Assembly (NCBI RefSeq): GCF_000380965.1
Contig: NZ_KB905548.1
Coordinates: 1-64,000, forward strand
DNA from: Paenibacillus ginsengihumi DSM 21568
Lineage (GTDB): Bacteria > Bacillota > Bacilli > Paenibacillales > NBRC-103111
Direction: 5' to 3'
DNA: 64,000 nucleotides
In this document: positions 1 through 8,302 of the stretch, one piece after another
Position numbering within the stretch: the stretch's first letter is position 1
Layout of the letters: each line of letters begins with the position of its first letter
Notes under the pieces: generated by a model
Told to the model about the DNA's origin: nothing
Databases searched by the model: none
Seen by the model: only the letters and a program-made list of their open reading frames with translations
Position numbers and translations under genes: made by a program

Positions 1-795
1 GGTGCGCCGGCCGCGCCCGCCTCGTCCGCAAGCGCGTCGCCTGCTGTCGCCTCCAACGCGATCGTGTCGCCTGCGCCCGCAGACGGCCATTGGATCGGGC
101 AAATATTCAAGGCGCTCGGACTGGACCATGAGAGCGGCTTGCTTAAGCATTGGGGCCGAAGCGACGTCGGTTCGCCGCCCCACCTGTCAGCGGTGCACTC
201 CGAAGGCGCGGAACAGACCCACTTGGCCGATTCGCTCAAAAGCGTGCTGCTGCAGCTGGCCGCGGCCGAAGACGTGCCGGAAAGCTTTAAAGAGGCGGCG
301 AAGCAAGCTGTGCAGCATATTACGGGTCAACAGCTGCTGCTCAGCTCCGACCGCTCGGCGCCGTTTTCCCACATCACCTTGTTCGTCCCGCTGCAGGGGC
401 CGGACGGCGGGCAGACGGCTTCGATCCATATTCAATCGCGAAAGAGCGGGAACGGCGCGCTGGACCCTGACAACTGCCGGCTCGTATTCGACTTGCGGAT
501 GAAATCGCTGGGCAATACGATGGTCGATGTTCAGGTCGTGGACCGGATCGTCAGCTTGCACGTACGCAATGACCTGCCGTTTTTGCAGGAGCTGCTGGAC
601 AGTCACCGCGATGAAATCGCGGCCGGAATGACTTCCATCGGCTACCAGTTTATTTCGATGAAGTACAGCGCCTACCCGGTCCCGACGTCCGAAGCGTCCC
701 CAGGCTCGGATGTTCTGCAAACGCCGCGAACGGAAGCCGCCGCAGAAACGGGATACATTCCAAAACGTTATAAGGGCGTGGATTACCGGATATGA
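1..795 (+). CDS. YlqG-like protein with FliK-type C-terminal domain (5' end cut off)
   Basis: The reading frame is open from base 1, so the N-terminus lies outside the window; the visible 264 codons end in TGA. The first 25 or so residues are an Ala/Ser/Pro-rich linker. The last 80 or so residues, including SLGNTMVDVQVVDRIVSLHV and then QELLDSHRDEIAAG, have the layout of the flagellar hook-length control (Flg_hook) domain: a strand pair followed by a helix that ends in a short strand. Its stop overlaps the start of the next gene by 4 bp (ATGA), so the two are translationally coupled. The pairing with a FlhB-tail protein matches ylqG-ylqH of Bacillus subtilis. The function is not established; a link to flagellar secretion is inferred from the domain pair. 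Confidence 0.7.
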   Translation, partial: GAPAAPASSASASPAVASNAIVSPAPADGHWIGQIFKALGLDHESGLLKHWGRSDVGSPPHLSAVHSEGAEQTHLADSLKSVLLQLAAAEDVPESFKEAAKQAVQHITGQQLLLSSDRSAPFSHITLFVPLQGPDGGQTASIHIQSRKSGNGALDPDNCRLVFDLRMKSLGNTMVDVQVVDRIVSLHVRNDLPFLQELLDSHRDEIAAGMTSIGYQFISMKYSAYPVPTSEASPGSDVLQTPRTEAAAETGYIPKRYKGVDYRI

Positions 796-1124
796 AGGAC
801 GACCAAGCTTACAACAAAGGAAACCGTCACCCGTCCCCGGCCGCCGCGTCCATGAAAAAAGCGGTCGCGCTCAAATATTTGCCGGACCAGCCCGGTGCGC
901 CGAAGGTTGTCGCCAAAGGAAGCGGGCGCACTGCCGAGACCATCATCAATAAAGCGAAGGAGAGCGGCGTGCCATTGCAGGAGGACGCCTCTTTGGTCGA
1001 AGTGCTGTCGAAGCTCGACCTGGATCAGGAGATTCCTCCGGAGCTGTATGAGCTGGTAGCGGAAGTGCTCAGCTTCATCTACCGGTCCGATCAGCGGGCC
1101 GGGTTGCGGGGGGACGGGCGATGA
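792..1124 (+). CDS. ylqH: YlqH, stand-alone FlhB cytoplasmic-tail protein
   Basis: A 110-residue protein whose residues 21-100 resemble the C-terminal half of the FlhB encoded at 32355-33437. AVALKY, then P-VVAKG, then a helical segment ending in VAEVLSFIY, line up with AVALKYDAGK, APTVVAKGAD and VAEVLAYVY. The similarity begins just after the point where FlhB has its NPTH self-cleavage motif, so the protein looks like a ready-made FlhB-CC fragment. It has no membrane segments and no NPTH. The start overlaps the upstream stop (ATGA), and its own stop overlaps the yraN start in the same way, indicating one operon. Such FlhB-tail paralogues are known in Bacillota and in Helicobacter (FhlB/FlhX), where they can partly replace the FlhB tail. 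Confidence 0.85.
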   Translation: MKDDQAYNKGNRHPSPAAASMKKAVALKYLPDQPGAPKVVAKGSGRTAETIINKAKESGVPLQEDASLVEVLSKLDLDQEIPPELYELVAEVLSFIYRSDQRAGLRGDGR

Positions 1125-1513
1125 ACGAACGACAGCTTCCCCGTAGCCGCGTATCTCGCAGACAGCTGGGGACGGCCGGCGAGCAAGCTGCCGAAAATTA
1201 TGTGATCGGGCAGGGGTATGTCGTCTTGGCCCGCAATTGGCGCTGCCGCACCGGCGAGCTCGATCTGGTCGCGCTGGAGGGGGAGACGCTGGTGTTTATC
1301 GAAGTGCGAACCCGTTCAGCCGGCTCGGTCTCCTTCGGCACGCCGCAGGAATCCGTCGATCCGCGAAAGCGCAGGAAAGTGCTGGAAACCGCCCGAGTAT
1401 ACGTACATCAGCACCGGCTTCACGACCGGCAAATTCGCTTCGATGTCATAGCGGTTGTGGCGGACGAGCAGGGCGTTCCGATTCATATAGAGCTGATACA
1501 AGGCGCCTTTTAG
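1121..1513 (+). CDS. yraN: YraN/UPF0102 family nuclease-fold protein
   Basis: A 130-residue protein of the usual family length. It carries the family pattern G---GEQAAENYV near residue 17, then a restriction-endonuclease-like core: NWRCRTGELDLVA supplies the acidic D/E pair, VFIEVRTRS the E-x-K/R strand, and DPRKRRK a basic helix. RFDVIAVV near the end is the last conserved strand. The fold suggests a nucleic-acid-processing enzyme, but the cellular role of UPF0102 proteins is not settled. It overlaps the ylqH stop by 4 bp and is last in the small operon; an 858-base gene-free stretch follows. Confidence 0.9.
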   Translation: MNERQLPRSRVSRRQLGTAGEQAAENYVIGQGYVVLARNWRCRTGELDLVALEGETLVFIEVRTRSAGSVSFGTPQESVDPRKRRKVLETARVYVHQHRLHDRQIRFDVIAVVADEQGVPIHIELIQGAF

Positions 1514-1700
1514 GCGTCTATTTGTCATGCTGCAGAAGTTTTTCATGACGAACAGCAGCCTGCCGGCCAGACCTTCAGCCAAAGATTAAGGTTGCCAAAG
1601 TCAGGCCAGGAAGAGCGCGCTCGCTCATCACTGAATGCCTGACACCGATGTTAGGGAGTATGATGGCACTGTGCTGACGTCGCGGACGTGGTGATAGATT
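1514..1700. other. Gene-free stretch after yraN
   Basis: No credible gene on either strand: open frames are short, lack ribosome sites and look like nothing known. The only structure seen is an inverted repeat, GTCAGGC at 1600-1606 with GCCTGAC at 1637-1643, enclosing the self-complementary GAGCGCGCTC. It has no T-run and is not convincing as a terminator. Confidence 0.4.
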
Positions 1701-1887
1701 TTGCAGAAAATACAACATTTTGCCTATGATTTGAACAAGAGAGAAGAAAATCATGCATTTCGTACAACATTTTGGCACGATCGGCATAAAAATCCGCTGA
1801 AAATCGTCCGAAATTTTGCACAAAATGCAACATTGCTCCTCAATTGCAGGCTTATTCCCAAGTTTTGTTGTACAAAATACAACATAT
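1701..1887. promoter_or_regulatory. Four helically phased operator-like palindromes in AT-rich DNA
   Basis: TACAACAT or TGCAACAT begins at 1711, 1763, 1826 and 1878, giving intervals of 52, 63 and 52 bp. Three copies form dyads of the type TTGYA-N5-TRCAA: TTGCA-GAAAA-TACAA (one mismatch), TTGCA-CAAAA-TGCAA (perfect) and TTGTA-CAAAA-TACAA (perfect, extending to GTTGTA/TACAAC). The copy at 1763 keeps only the right half-site. The segment is much richer in A+T than its surroundings and holds no credible gene. The intervals are close to 5, 6 and 5 helical turns, which would put the sites on one face of the DNA. Cooperative protein binding is an inference. Confidence 0.5.
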
Positions 1888-1982
1888 CCTGTCCTGCATG
1901 CGTAGTGTCAGGATCATCTTGTACCTAGCGAGGCCCTGAGGAGCCCTGCATATCCCATATAACCGGATCGCCCTGGTTAACG

Positions 1983-2296
1983 GTCGGCGGATCGCTTCGG
2001 ATCACCGGATAACTCGGGGTTGGCGGATCGCCTCGGATCACCGGATAACTCGGGTCGGCGGATCGCTTCGGATCACCGGATAACTCGGGGTCGGCGGATC
2101 GCGTCGGATCACCGGATAACTCGGGGTCGGCGGATCGCGTCGGATCACCGGATAACTCGGGTCGGTGGATCGCGTCGGATCACCGGATAACTCGGGTCGG
2201 TGGATCGCGCCGGATCACCGGATAACTCGGGGTCGGCGGATCGCGTCGGATCACCGGATAACTCGGGGTCGGCGGATCGCGCCGGATCACCGGACA
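1983..2296. repeat. Tandem repeat, nine units of 35 or 36 bp
   Basis: Units begin near 1983, 2019, 2054, 2090, 2126, 2161, 2196, 2232 and 2268. Each contains GTCGGCGGATCGC, then GGATCACCGG, then ATAACTCGG; the last unit decays after GGATCACCGG. Units differ by point changes and by one missing G, which gives the 35-bp forms. There are no unique spacers, so this is a minisatellite and not a CRISPR array. On the minus strand part of it reads as a 12-residue repeat (SGDPTRSADPEL), but the 35-bp units break that frame. It lies just downstream of the comM stop. Confidence 0.9.
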
Positions 2297-2371
2297 CCTC
2301 CGGATCACCGGCTACCTCCGAGCAACTTCGGAACAACCGCATAACTTTGGACACATGATCTGCTGTTTCAT

Positions 2372-3913
2372 TCAGGCGCGGCCCCTCCTGTCCAGTACCC
2401 GGTACTGCAGCGCTTCCGCCACATGCTCCGGGAGAATCGTCTCGCTTCCGGCGAGATCGGCGATGGTCCGGGCAATCTTGATGATCCGGTCGTGGGCCCG
2501 CAGGCTCAGGCCCAGGCGGGCAAACGAATCCTGCAGCAGTCCGGCCGCTTCCCGCGACAGCGCGGCGTGCTCCCGCAGCATTTTGCCGGCCAGCTCGCTG
2601 TTGAAGGAGATGCCGATCGTTCGGTATCTGTGCTGCTGGATGCGGTGAGCCGATTCGACGGCAGCGCGCATTTCGGCGGACGACAGGGGGGCTTGGGCAG
2701 GCATCAGCTCATGGTAAGCGGAGCGCGGCACTTCGACCTGCAGGTCGATGCGATCGAGCAACGGGCCGGACATTTTCGAGCGGTATCTGGAGAGCTGGGC
2801 CGGGCTGCACAAGCATTCCCTGCCTTCCGTCTGCGCCCCGAGCCAGCCGCAGGGACAAGGATTCATCGAGGCCGCGAGCAAAAAATGCGCCGGGAACGTA
2901 TACGTTGTCCTCGCCCGGCTGATCGTCACGACACGGTCCTCCATCGGCTGCCTCAGCGCTTCCAGCGCGACGCGGGAAAACTCCGGCAGCTCGTCCAGGA
3001 ACAAAATGCCGCGATGCGCGAGGCTGACCTCCCCCGGCTTCGGAACGCTCCCTCCTCCGATCAGCCCTGCGGCGGAGATGGAGTGATGAGGGGAGCGAAA
3101 AGGTCTTTCCCGCACGAGCCGACAGCGATCGGCGAATTTGCCCGAAGCGCTGTAGATTTTCGTCACCTCGATCGATTCGTTCTCCCCGAGCGGGGGCATG
3201 ATCGTCGGCAGCCGCTTGGCGAGCATTGTTTTGCCGGTGCCGGGCGGGCCGATCAGCAAAATGTTGTGCATCCCTGCGGCGCTGATCGTCATCGCTCTCT
3301 TGGCATGCAGCTGGCCTAACACATCGGCATAATCGTCCTGCGAGGCGCGGGCGGAAGCCGCTCCCGCGGCGCTTCGGGGCGAGGCCTCTCCGGCGCCGTC
3401 CGGCTTCTGCGGAAAGCCGGCCTTCAGCTCGCTCAGATGTGCGATCGGCCAAACCTCGTAGCCGCTGAGCAGCCGCGCCTCTTCCTCGTTGCCCTTGGGG
3501 ACGATCACTTTGGAGAGCCCCATGGACCGGGCGGCGGTCATCATCGAGAGCACGCCGGCGACCGGCCGAACCGAGCCGTCCAGCGCCAGCTCGCCGATCA
3601 GCAAAATCTTCTCCAGCCCTTCGCAGTGCCATTGCCCGCTCGTCAGTAAAATGCCCGCGGCGATGGCCAGATCGAAGGAGGCTCCTTCCTTCCGCACATC
3701 GGCGGGAGCGAGGTTGACGGTAATCCGCTGCAGCGGAAAAGCGTACCCGCAATTTTTGATGGCGGCGCGCACCCGCTCCATCGATTCCTTGATGGCGCTG
3801 TCGGGCAGGCCGACGATATTCATTTGCGGCAATCCGTTGCTCAGATCGACCTCCACCTCGACCCGCTTGCCTTCCACGCCGTGCAGGCAGGCGCTGATCA
3901 GCTTTCCGTACAT
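2372..3913 (-). CDS. comM: ComM/YifB family AAA+ ATPase (magnesium-chelatase-like)
   Basis: A 513-residue protein starting MYGKLISACLHGVEG, read from the ATG at 3913 behind a GGGGGAAGG ribosome site; an upstream in-frame extension of 13 residues is not supported. The N-terminal third is the Lon-protease-like fold typical of this family (VEVDLSNGLPQMNIVGLPD). The middle holds the AAA+ core with Walker A GPPGTGKT and Walker B FLDELPEF. A cysteine cluster, CPCGWLG then CLC, and a C-terminal Mg-chelatase-like domain follow. In naturally transformable Gram-negative bacteria ComM is a helicase that extends branch migration during DNA integration. It is the only minus-strand gene here; dprA, another DNA-uptake gene, is 3 kb away. 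Confidence 0.93.
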   Translation of the reverse strand: MYGKLISACLHGVEGKRVEVEVDLSNGLPQMNIVGLPDSAIKESMERVRAAIKNCGYAFPLQRITVNLAPADVRKEGASFDLAIAAGILLTSGQWHCEGLEKILLIGELALDGSVRPVAGVLSMMTAARSMGLSKVIVPKGNEEEARLLSGYEVWPIAHLSELKAGFPQKPDGAGEASPRSAAGAASARASQDDYADVLGQLHAKRAMTISAAGMHNILLIGPPGTGKTMLAKRLPTIMPPLGENESIEVTKIYSASGKFADRCRLVRERPFRSPHHSISAAGLIGGGSVPKPGEVSLAHRGILFLDELPEFSRVALEALRQPMEDRVVTISRARTTYTFPAHFLLAASMNPCPCGWLGAQTEGRECLCSPAQLSRYRSKMSGPLLDRIDLQVEVPRSAYHELMPAQAPLSSAEMRAAVESAHRIQQHRYRTIGISFNSELAGKMLREHAALSREAAGLLQDSFARLGLSLRAHDRIIKIARTIADLAGSETILPEHVAEALQYRVLDRRGRA

Positions 3914-3987
3914 AGCAAAAAACACCTTCCCCCTGATCGTTAATGTCATCAAGGCAAAGGTGCTTCCTTATGCGCTCATATTCGGTT

Positions 3988-4080
3988 GGACTCTTATGAC
4001 GAGCGATTCTCTCATCATCGGCCCGTCCCCTTCGGTGTTGAAAATTCAGCGTGCGAATATCGCCGAATTTTCGGGACAAT
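3988..4080 (+). repeat. Two-hairpin intergenic element, diverged copy A
   Basis: This matches the family seen at five other loci in the window: TTATGACGAGCGATTC, then ATCGGCCCGTCC, then TTCGGTGTTGAAAATTC, then CGCCGAATTTTC. The second hairpin pairs GAAAATTCAGCG (4040-4051) with CGCCGAATTTTC (4061-4072), with one mismatch. The first arm pair (ATGACGAG with CTCATCAT) is weakened by a mismatch. It lies between the start of comM and the zinc-ribbon gene. Confidence 0.75.
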
Positions 4081-4207
4081 CCTTCGCGATGCATTTCGCG
4101 GATAAATCCTATTATAAGGTATGAATGCCGACGATGACAACCGGTTTTGCCAGACTTGAGGGATAAAATATCCAATTTCGGTTAAACTAGGCATCGAGGT
4201 GATAATG

Positions 4208-4468
4208 ATGCAAAATAAACCGTATTTTTGTCCGAACTGCCGTTCGAACCGGATCAAATTCAGCGTCATCTCCAGCTACTCGCAATATTTTTTGAAAGAT
4301 GCGGTTACCGGCGAGATTCGCGAATTCGGCGACCAGCGGCCCATCGAGGACAGCGAGCCGACGATTCAATGCCTGGTGTGCAATTTCGCCGGCAACGAGC
4401 TCCGCTTCGTCAAGCAGGCGGAACGCGAGCCGCGGACCGTGACGCCGACGAATCCGACGTATATGTAA
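4208..4468 (+). CDS. Small zinc-ribbon protein of unknown function
   Basis: An 86-residue protein, MQNKPYFCPNC to the C-terminal PTNPTYM, with two CxxC pairs (CPNC near residue 8, CLVC near residue 57) that would bind one zinc. The start at 4208 is chosen because AGGTG at 4197-4201 is then about 6 bases away; ATG at 4205 is also possible. Codon use matches the neighbours. I do not recognise a named family. It has its own terminator-like hairpin downstream, so it is probably transcribed alone. Confidence 0.75.
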   Translation: MQNKPYFCPNCRSNRIKFSVISSYSQYFLKDAVTGEIREFGDQRPIEDSEPTIQCLVCNFAGNELRFVKQAEREPRTVTPTNPTYM

Positions 4469-4494
4469 GCCGGCACCGGTCACGCTTATAGACG

Positions 4495-4538
4495 GCGCAT
4501 TTTTTCCGATACACGAGGGAAGGATGCGCTTTTGTTTT
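4495..4538 (+). terminator. Probable intrinsic terminator after the zinc-ribbon gene
   Basis: GCGCAT at 4495-4500 pairs with ATGCGC at 4524-4529, with CC/GG inside, and is followed by TTTTGTTTT. The stem is short with a long loop, so confidence is moderate. Confidence 0.5.
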
Positions 4539-4823
4539 GCCCAAGGCAGTGCGGGCCGGCCGCTCCGAAAAGGATTTGTTGTAGATTCTATAAAAAATAT
4601 TAATTGCTTTTTCGGGCAGCTTCGCAGAAAAAATAAGGAAAGTGTCGACAAAAAGTGTTACAATGATATAGGCTTGCATTCGCTTTTTTGGACATGCAGG
4701 CGTTTTTTCGCGCATGGAAGCATGCGGGCGAAAGCCAATTCGCGGTTTGCGGTTGGGGCCGGCCTTCAGGCCGATCGGCCCTGATTGATATAGCAAGCTA
4801 CACTGATAGGAGGATTTTGCTGA
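4539..4823 (+). promoter_or_regulatory. sucC upstream region with candidate sigma-A promoter
   Basis: TCGACA at 4645-4650 and TATAGG at 4667-4672 are 16 bp apart and lie about 150 bases before sucC, with an AT-rich stretch upstream. The -10 is imperfect but is preceded by TGA, giving a partly extended -10. GGCCGGCC occurs twice (4554-4561 and 4759-4766) as a short self-complementary word. No gene was found in this interval. Confidence 0.4.
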
Positions 4824-5984
<1,161 letters not shown>

Positions 5985-6061
5985 TTCGCTCATTCGCCTC
6001 GCAGGCGGCGGGCAACACTTGCTAGCGCATTACAATTTAACAGGGGATGTGAACGAGTAAG

Positions 6062-6997
6062 ATGAGTATTTTGGTTAATAAAGATACAAAAGTCATTACG
6101 CAGAACATGACGGGCAAAACAGGCATGTTCCATACGCTGGGCGGCCTCGAGTACGGTACGCAGATGGTTGCCGGCGCAGTTCCGGGCAAAGGCGGCACGA
6201 GCGTCGATTTCAACCTGGAGAACGGGCAAAAGGTGACGCTGCCGGTTTACAACACGGTTCACGAAGCGAAGGAAGCGACCGGAGCGACGGCTTCCGTTAT
6301 CTACGTTCCGCCGGCGTTCGCGGCCGATGCGATCATGGAAGCGGTCGATGCGGATCTGGATCTCGTCATCTGCATTACGGAAGGCATCCCGGTTCTTGAC
6401 ATGGTCAAGGTCAAGCGCTTTATGGAAGGCAAGAGAACCCGCCTGATCGGACCGAACTGCCCGGGGGTCATCACGCCGGGCGAGTGCAAAATCGGCATCA
6501 TGCCGGGTTACATTCATACGCCGGGCCATGTCGGCGTCGTATCCCGCAGCGGAACGCTGACGTACGAAGCGGTTCATCAGCTGACGACGCGCGGCATCGG
6601 CCAATCCTCGGCCGTGGGCATCGGCGGCGACCCTGTCAAAGGCTCCGAGTTCATCGACATTTTGAAGCTGTTCAACGAAGACCCGGATACGTATGCGGTC
6701 ATCATGATCGGCGAGATCGGCGGCTCCGCGGAAGAGGAAGCGGCCGAGTGGATTGCGGCGAACATGAAGAAGCCGGTCGTCGGCTTCATCGGCGGGCAAA
6801 CGGCGCCTCCCGGCAAGCGAATGGGCCATGCCGGCGCCATCATCTCCGGCGGCAAAGGCACCGCCGCAGAGAAGGTCGCAACGATGGAGCGCTGCGGCAT
6901 CCGCGTTGCTCCGACGCCTTCCGAGATGGGCTCCACTCTGGTGAAGGTGCTCGAGGAGCAAGGCTTGCTTGAGAAGTGCATCACCAACAAATCATAA
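6062..6997 (+). CDS. sucD: Succinyl-CoA synthetase alpha subunit
   Basis: This 311-residue protein starts [14 protein letters not shown] behind GGGGATG. The CoA-binding Rossmann domain shows GGKGGTS and [12 protein letters not shown]. The catalytic domain holds [26 protein letters not shown] and [11 protein letters not shown]. The histidine in GHAG, at about residue 256, is the one phosphorylated during catalysis in this family. It forms the heteromer with SucC directly upstream. A strong intrinsic terminator begins 27 bases after the stop. Confidence 0.98.
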   Translation: MSILVNKDTKVITQNMTGKTGMFHTLGGLEYGTQMVAGAVPGKGGTSVDFNLENGQKVTLPVYNTVHEAKEATGATASVIYVPPAFAADAIMEAVDADLDLVICITEGIPVLDMVKVKRFMEGKRTRLIGPNCPGVITPGECKIGIMPGYIHTPGHVGVVSRSGTLTYEAVHQLTTRGIGQSSAVGIGGDPVKGSEFIDILKLFNEDPDTYAVIMIGEIGGSAEEEAAEWIAANMKKPVVGFIGGQTAPPGKRMGHAGAIISGGKGTAAEKVATMERCGIRVAPTPSEMGSTLVKVLEEQGLLEKCITNKS

Positions 6998-7023
6998 AAC
7001 TAAAATCAATTATAGTGGGCAAG

Positions 7024-7069
7024 AAGCCCCTTCCAAGGTCCTTGGCGGACTGCGGAAGGGGCTTTTTTT
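7024..7069 (+). terminator. Intrinsic terminator after sucCD
   Basis: AAGCCCCTTCC at 7024-7034 pairs perfectly with GGAAGGGGCTT at 7054-7064, followed by a run of T to 7069. Eleven base pairs plus a U-tract make this one of the clearest terminators in the window. Confidence 0.93.
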
Positions 7070-7150
7070 GCGATTTCGGCTGCGAAGGCATAGCATGAGA
7101 TGGCGAATTGCCGCAAAGTTGTTTATACCCTAAGGAGTGATATATACTAT

Positions 7151-8254
7151 ATGGATAATCGAAGCATGCTGTTTGCTTTGCATCATATGGAAGGTGTTGG
7201 CTGGAAAACGATCTCGCTGCTCGTTCGGCAGCTTGAGCGTTTGCACGACATCGCACGGCTTGACGAGGAAGCGCTGGCCATGCGGTCCGGCCTGCCCCGC
7301 TCCAAGGCGCGAGCCGTCCGCGAGCAGCTGGCCCGGATGGGCGCCGGGGAAGTGGAGCGACTGGAGCAAAGCTATGCGAATGACGGCATCGGTTGGGTCA
7401 CCGTATGGGACAAGGCGTATCCCCAGTGGCTAAAGCATACCGCGCAGCCGCCGTGGATTCTCTATTACCGGGGAAATTGGCAGCTGGCCCAGAAGCCGTG
7501 CCTGGCGATGGTCGGCACCCGTACGCCGACAGCCTACGGCAAGCTGACCGCGGAGCGGCTGGCCCGGGAAGTAGCGGAAGCGGGCCTGTGCGTCGTCAGC
7601 GGATTGGCCCGGGGCATCGACAGCGCCGCGCACACGGGGGCGCTGAGCGGGCCGGGCGGGACGATCGCCGTGCTCGGATGCAGCATCGACGTTGTTTATC
7701 CGCCCGAGAATAAGCCGCTGTACCGGCAAATTTCCGAGCGAGGGCTGCTCCTCTCGGAGTACCCGCGGCGGACGAAGGCGCATCCCGGCCTGTTTCCGCA
7801 GCGCAACCGCATCATTGCCGGGCTCAGTCTGGGCGTTGTCGTCGTCGAGGCGGCCGAGAAGAGCGGCTCGCTCATTACGGCCGATCTCGCCTTGGAGAAT
7901 TCGCGCGACGTGTTCGCCGTTCCCGGGCCGATCAGCTCGCCCAAGAGCCGGGGGGCGCTGAGGCTGATTCAGCAGGGCGCCAAGCTCGTTGCAGGCGCGG
8001 AGGATATTTTGGAGGAATACGCGCGCTGGATATCGATGGACGGTATGGCACACATTAAGCATACGGCGGATGAGCCGGGGCTTACCCGCGATCAGCAAAC
8101 CGTCGTTGAATTGCTGGAGCACGGTCCGATGTCCGTCGACGAACTGCTGGCCCGCACCCAATTTACGTTTGGACATTTGCACTCAGTTCTGATACATTTA
8201 CTAATGATTAAACGTATTGTTGAACTACCCGGTTCTGTATACTCCGTACCGTAA
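7151..8254 (+). CDS. dprA: DNA processing protein A (DprA/Smf)
   Basis: A 367-residue protein from the ATG at 7151, behind AAGGAGTGAT; an in-frame extension upstream to 7100 lacks a ribosome site. The N-terminal helical domain starts MDNRSMLFALHHMEGVGWKT. The Rossmann-like core has VGTRTPTAYGKL, VSGLARGIDSAAH, IAVLGCSIDVVYP and FPQRNRIIAGLS. A winged-helix tail (residues 310-367) closes it. DprA binds incoming single-stranded DNA and loads RecA during natural transformation. It sits in the conserved sucD-dprA-topA order. A terminator upstream means it needs a promoter in 7070-7130, but no clear one is seen. Confidence 0.96.
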   Translation: MDNRSMLFALHHMEGVGWKTISLLVRQLERLHDIARLDEEALAMRSGLPRSKARAVREQLARMGAGEVERLEQSYANDGIGWVTVWDKAYPQWLKHTAQPPWILYYRGNWQLAQKPCLAMVGTRTPTAYGKLTAERLAREVAEAGLCVVSGLARGIDSAAHTGALSGPGGTIAVLGCSIDVVYPPENKPLYRQISERGLLLSEYPRRTKAHPGLFPQRNRIIAGLSLGVVVVEAAEKSGSLITADLALENSRDVFAVPGPISSPKSRGALRLIQQGAKLVAGAEDILEEYARWISMDGMAHIKHTADEPGLTRDQQTVVELLEHGPMSVDELLARTQFTFGHLHSVLIHLLMIKRIVELPGSVYSVP

Positions 8255-8302
8255 TTGGAATATACGTTACATATATTCATCGTCGAAAGGGGAAGGACGC
8301 CT

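Noticed and set aside
1575-1928. Short open frames on both strands in the gene-free stretch
   Set aside because: No ribosome sites, no family resemblance, and composition unlike the genes; they overlap the palindromes.
1983-2296. CRISPR array, because the repeat unit is about 36 bp
   Set aside because: The units follow each other directly with no unique spacers, and no cas gene is present.
2145-2354. Minus-strand repeat protein of 69 residues
   Set aside because: It is the translation of the minisatellite; 35-bp units break the frame across the array and there is no ribosome site.
2709-4175. 488-codon minus-strand frame overlapping comM
   Set aside because: It runs in another frame of the comM gene and its translation is Arg/Ala-rich without known motifs.
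3914-4207. Insertion-sequence remnant between comM and the zinc-ribbon gene
   Set aside because: No transposase fragment, and the structured part is explained as a member of the two-hairpin family.
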